NCBI GenBank assembly: GCA_947253305.1
Contig: CAMXYZ010000041.1
Location: forward strand, 1-8,847
Origin: an uncultured Helcococcus sp.
GTDB lineage: Bacteria > Bacillota > Clostridia > Tissierellales > Peptoniphilaceae
Length of the DNA stretch: 8,847 bases
Direction of reading: 5' to 3'
Shown here: one piece after another, positions 7,071 through 8,847 of the stretch
Numbering within the stretch: the first letter of the stretch is position 1
Layout: every line of letters starts with the position of its first letter
Translations under genes and position numbers: made by a program
Notes under the pieces: generated by a model
What the model was told of the DNA's origin: nothing
Seen by the model: the letters and a program-made list of their open reading frames with translations, nothing else
Database searches by the model: none

Positions 7071-7988
7071 ATGAAAAAGAAAAGATTAAAAAATAGTACT
7101 GATATTTCAAAAGGTACTAATATATTATTCAATATTATAGCTATAGCTATAGTTGTAATGTGTATTTTCCCTGTTTTATATGTTATTTCAATTTCAGTTT
7201 CAACTAAACAATCTATAGCGCAACATGGTTATAGATTGATACCTTCAGAGCTTACACTTGAATCATATAGAACTTTACTTGGTGGGGGATCTAATGTTGC
7301 AAGAGCATTCCTAAACCAATTGCTAGTAACAATTATTGGTACAGGAGTTGGATTAATAGTTATCACATCTTATGCTTATGCTATGAGTAGAAATGATTTC
7401 AAATTTAGAAAGTTTTTCAATACTATAGCATTTATACCAATGTTATTTAGTGGTGGTATGGTAGCTAATTACTTAATTATGAAACAAGTACTTAAATTAA
7501 GTAATAATCCATTAGCTTTAATATTACCTTTACTATTTAATACATTCTATTTAATAATAATGAGAACATTTTTCCAAACATCAGTTCCATTTACATTAAT
7601 AGAAGCGGCTATGGTTGACGGTGCTTCAGAATTTGCAATTTTCTTTAAGATAGTATTACCAATTTCATTACCAGGTATTGCGACAATCGCATTATTCTTA
7701 ACAATTGCTTATTGGAATGATTGGTTCCATGCTATGTTATATATAGATCCTAATTCTGATTGGATAACACTACAGTATCTTTTAATTAAGATTCAAAGAA
7801 CTATCGAAATGGTTATATTAAAGGGGAGTGCTATGGGTTCAGCAGCACAAGATGCTCTTAAGACATTACCATCAGATGGTGTAAGAATGGCGATTGTAGT
7901 TATAGCAACATTACCAATAGCTTTATCATATCCATTCTTCCAAAAATACTTCATTTCAGGTTTAACACTTGGTGCTGTAAAAGAATAA
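7071..7988 (+). CDS. Carbohydrate ABC transporter permease, YtcP type
   Basis: A complete 305-residue permease, the second channel half, paired with the LplB-type subunit upstream. The first membrane helix follows a basic N-terminus (residues about 17-43), and about six helices are visible. The EAA loop EAAMVDGASEFAIFFKIVLP (178-197) is intact, and the C-terminus KYFISGLTLGAVKE is the characteristic ending of the YtcP/MalG-like COG0395 group. The insertion between helices around residues 225-270 (WITLQYLLIKIQRTIE onward) is typical of YtcP proteins. It is the last gene of the tight cluster. No convincing terminator follows, so some transcription may run on into the binding-protein gene, which also has its own promoter. 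Confidence 0.92.
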   Translation: MKKKRLKNSTDISKGTNILFNIIAIAIVVMCIFPVLYVISISVSTKQSIAQHGYRLIPSELTLESYRTLLGGGSNVARAFLNQLLVTIIGTGVGLIVITSYAYAMSRNDFKFRKFFNTIAFIPMLFSGGMVANYLIMKQVLKLSNNPLALILPLLFNTFYLIIMRTFFQTSVPFTLIEAAMVDGASEFAIFFKIVLPISLPGIATIALFLTIAYWNDWFHAMLYIDPNSDWITLQYLLIKIQRTIEMVILKGSAMGSAAQDALKTLPSDGVRMAIVVIATLPIALSYPFFQKYFISGLTLGAVKE

Positions 7989-8083
7989 GTAAAAGTTACT
8001 AAAAAACAACAATATGAAAATAAAATCAAGATGAGATTATAAAATCGACGTAAAAAGAAAACGAATTCAAATTATGATATCGT

Positions 8084-8112
8084 TTGTCATTGTTAAAAAT
8101 TAATAGTATAAT
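8084..8112 (+). promoter_or_regulatory. Sigma-A-type promoter of binding-protein gene
   Basis: TTGTCA (8084-8089), a 17-base spacer, and a perfect TATAAT (8107-8112). The expected start site is near 8119-8121, giving a leader of about 40 bases. It looks stronger than the operon promoter at 4284-4312 because its -10 box is a perfect match. That would suit a binding protein needed in excess over the permeases. It lies inside the 171-base gap 7989-8159, in which I see no gene and no clear terminator. Confidence 0.8.
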
Positions 8113-8119
8113 ATATATA

Positions 8120-8137
8120 TGAGAAGTAAACGTCTCA
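8120..8137. promoter_or_regulatory. Imperfect 18-bp palindrome at expected start site, candidate operator
   Basis: TGAGAAGTAAACGTCTCA pairs at 7 of 9 positions across its centre. It begins at the predicted transcription start of the binding-protein gene, where a repressor would block transcription. It has a CG step like LacI-family and CcpA sites but is a poor match to the cre consensus. The operon promoter upstream shares only the first few bases (TGAGAA), so this site may be specific to this gene or may be chance. Confidence 0.35.
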
Positions 8138-8148
8138 GTAGAATAAAT

Positions 8149-8154
8149 AGGAGG
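8149..8154 (+). promoter_or_regulatory. Ribosome binding site for solute-binding lipoprotein
   Basis: AGGAGG lies five bases upstream of the ATG at 8160 and fixes the start of the truncated gene. Confidence 0.8.
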
Positions 8155-8159
8155 AATAT

Positions 8160-8847
8160 ATGAAAAGATATTTATCTTTATTACTAGCTTTAGTACTTGC
8201 GTTTTCACTAGTTGCATGTTCTAAGGATGGAGGGACAACAAAACCAGAAACAGGACAGGGTGAAACACCAAGCACAGGTGATAAACCAGAAATTAAATAC
8301 TTAGTACTAGCAGGTGGAACAGATATAGATGAAGTTTCACAAAAAATTAATGAAAGACTAGAAGAACTAAATGCTGGATATACAGTTAAATTAGTAGCAT
8401 TCAATTGGGATCAATATGGTGATAAACTACCATTAATCGCAAAAGGTGCTGGTTCAGCAGAAGAACAATTTGACTTAGCAACAACAGCATCATGGTTAGG
8501 ACCTTTCAAAACATTAGTAGCAGAAGAAACATTATATGATATGAATCAAGTAATTGATGAAGCTGCTCCAGAACTTAAAAAATCATTAACAGACGCTCAA
8601 TTAAAGGGTGGAATGGTTGATGGCAAATTATATGGTATCCAAACAGTTATCGATAATGCTGTAATGGCAAGAGATATGTTTATCTGGAACCTACAAGAAT
8701 TAGAAAAATTAGGTAAGACAGCAGATGATATCAAGAATATCGACAATATCAATGATTTAGAACCATTATTAAAAGAATATAAAGAAAAATTCCCAGAAAA
8801 ATATCCAATGCAAGGTAGCAAGGATGGTACATGGGCAGAAAGAAGAT
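8160..8847 (+). CDS. Sugar ABC transporter solute-binding lipoprotein, 3'-truncated
   Basis: The first 229 codons of an open reading frame that runs off the window; members of this family are usually around 500 residues, so under half is present. Residues 1-20 are a lipoprotein signal peptide: basic MKRY, a hydrophobic core, and lipobox LVAC with the lipidated C20. A Gly/Thr/Pro/Glu-rich linker (about 21-44) follows, then a substrate-binding fold starting at IKYLVLAGGTD. The DIDEVSQKINERL helix, the WDQYGDKL segment and DGKLYGI (154-160) resemble the COG1653 proteins that partner LplB/YtcP permeases, often with a DUF3502 C-terminus, which is out of view here. It would sit on the outer face of the membrane and hand sugar to the two permeases encoded just upstream. 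It has its own promoter. The substrate is not readable; a host-glycan fragment is inferred from the adjacent sialidase/hexosaminidase. Confidence 0.9.
   Translation, partial: MKRYLSLLLALVLAFSLVACSKDGGTTKPETGQGETPSTGDKPEIKYLVLAGGTDIDEVSQKINERLEELNAGYTVKLVAFNWDQYGDKLPLIAKGAGSAEEQFDLATTASWLGPFKTLVAEETLYDMNQVIDEAAPELKKSLTDAQLKGGMVDGKLYGIQTVIDNAVMARDMFIWNLQELEKLGKTADDIKNIDNINDLEPLLKEYKEKFPEKYPMQGSKDGTWAERR

Noticed and set aside
7989..8083. Terminator after the YtcP-type permease gene
   Set aside because: I see no stable hairpin followed by a T-run in this stretch. It is A-rich sequence without recognisable structure.
8124..8138. CcpA cre-like site downstream of the binding-protein promoter
   Set aside because: It matches the core ACG but misses several fixed positions of the cre consensus in the right half. 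I list the palindrome only as a generic operator candidate.
7793..8404. Minus-strand open frames at 7793-8029, 8026-8217 and 8135-8404
   Set aside because: They overlap the YtcP-type permease end, the promoter and the binding-protein start on the opposite strand. Their hydrophobic or Ser-rich composition is that of reversed AT-rich coding sequence.
8597..8821. Minus-strand open frame of 74 codons
   Set aside because: It lies wholly inside the solute-binding lipoprotein frame and matches nothing recognisable.

Overview
The window is AT-rich (roughly 30% GC by eye), uses the standard code (TGG for Trp, AGA-dominated Arg), and has strong AGGAGG ribosome binding sites and a lipobox-bearing solute-binding lipoprotein. 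This fits a low-GC Gram-positive, probably a host-associated anaerobic member of the Bacillota. I cannot name the genus from the sequence alone. Both ends are artificial. The first 45 bases are an Illumina Nextera adapter with part of its i7 index, not genome, and the right end cuts through a gene.

Layout, all genes on the + strand. (1) Bases 46-4194 are the 3' part of a very large glycosidase gene. It encodes the second half of a GH84 beta-N-acetylglucosaminidase-type domain with its helical tail, a complete NanA-like GH33 sialidase, and a GH20b-like domain followed by a complete second GH84 domain with a matching helical tail. (2) Bases 4195-4345 are an intergenic region with two small palindromes and a sigma-A-type promoter. 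(3) Bases 4346-7988 are a tight four-gene cluster: a UgpC/MsmX-type sugar ABC ATPase, a DUF624/YesL-like membrane protein, an LplB-type permease and a YtcP-type permease. (4) Bases 7989-8159 are a second intergenic region with a near-consensus promoter closely resembling the first. (5) From 8160 to the window end lies the 5' part of the solute-binding lipoprotein of the same transporter.

Read together, this is a host-glycan utilisation locus. The fused enzyme would strip sialic acid and beta-linked GlcNAc from glycoconjugates. The lipoprotein and the LplB/YtcP/ATPase complex would import a released sugar or oligosaccharide. The substrate link is inferred from gene neighbourhood and from known LplB/YtcP-class glycan importers, not shown directly. 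The most unusual feature is the GH84-GH33-GH84 arrangement in one polypeptide. The two look-alike promoters suggest the ATPase-permease operon and the binding-protein gene are controlled together.
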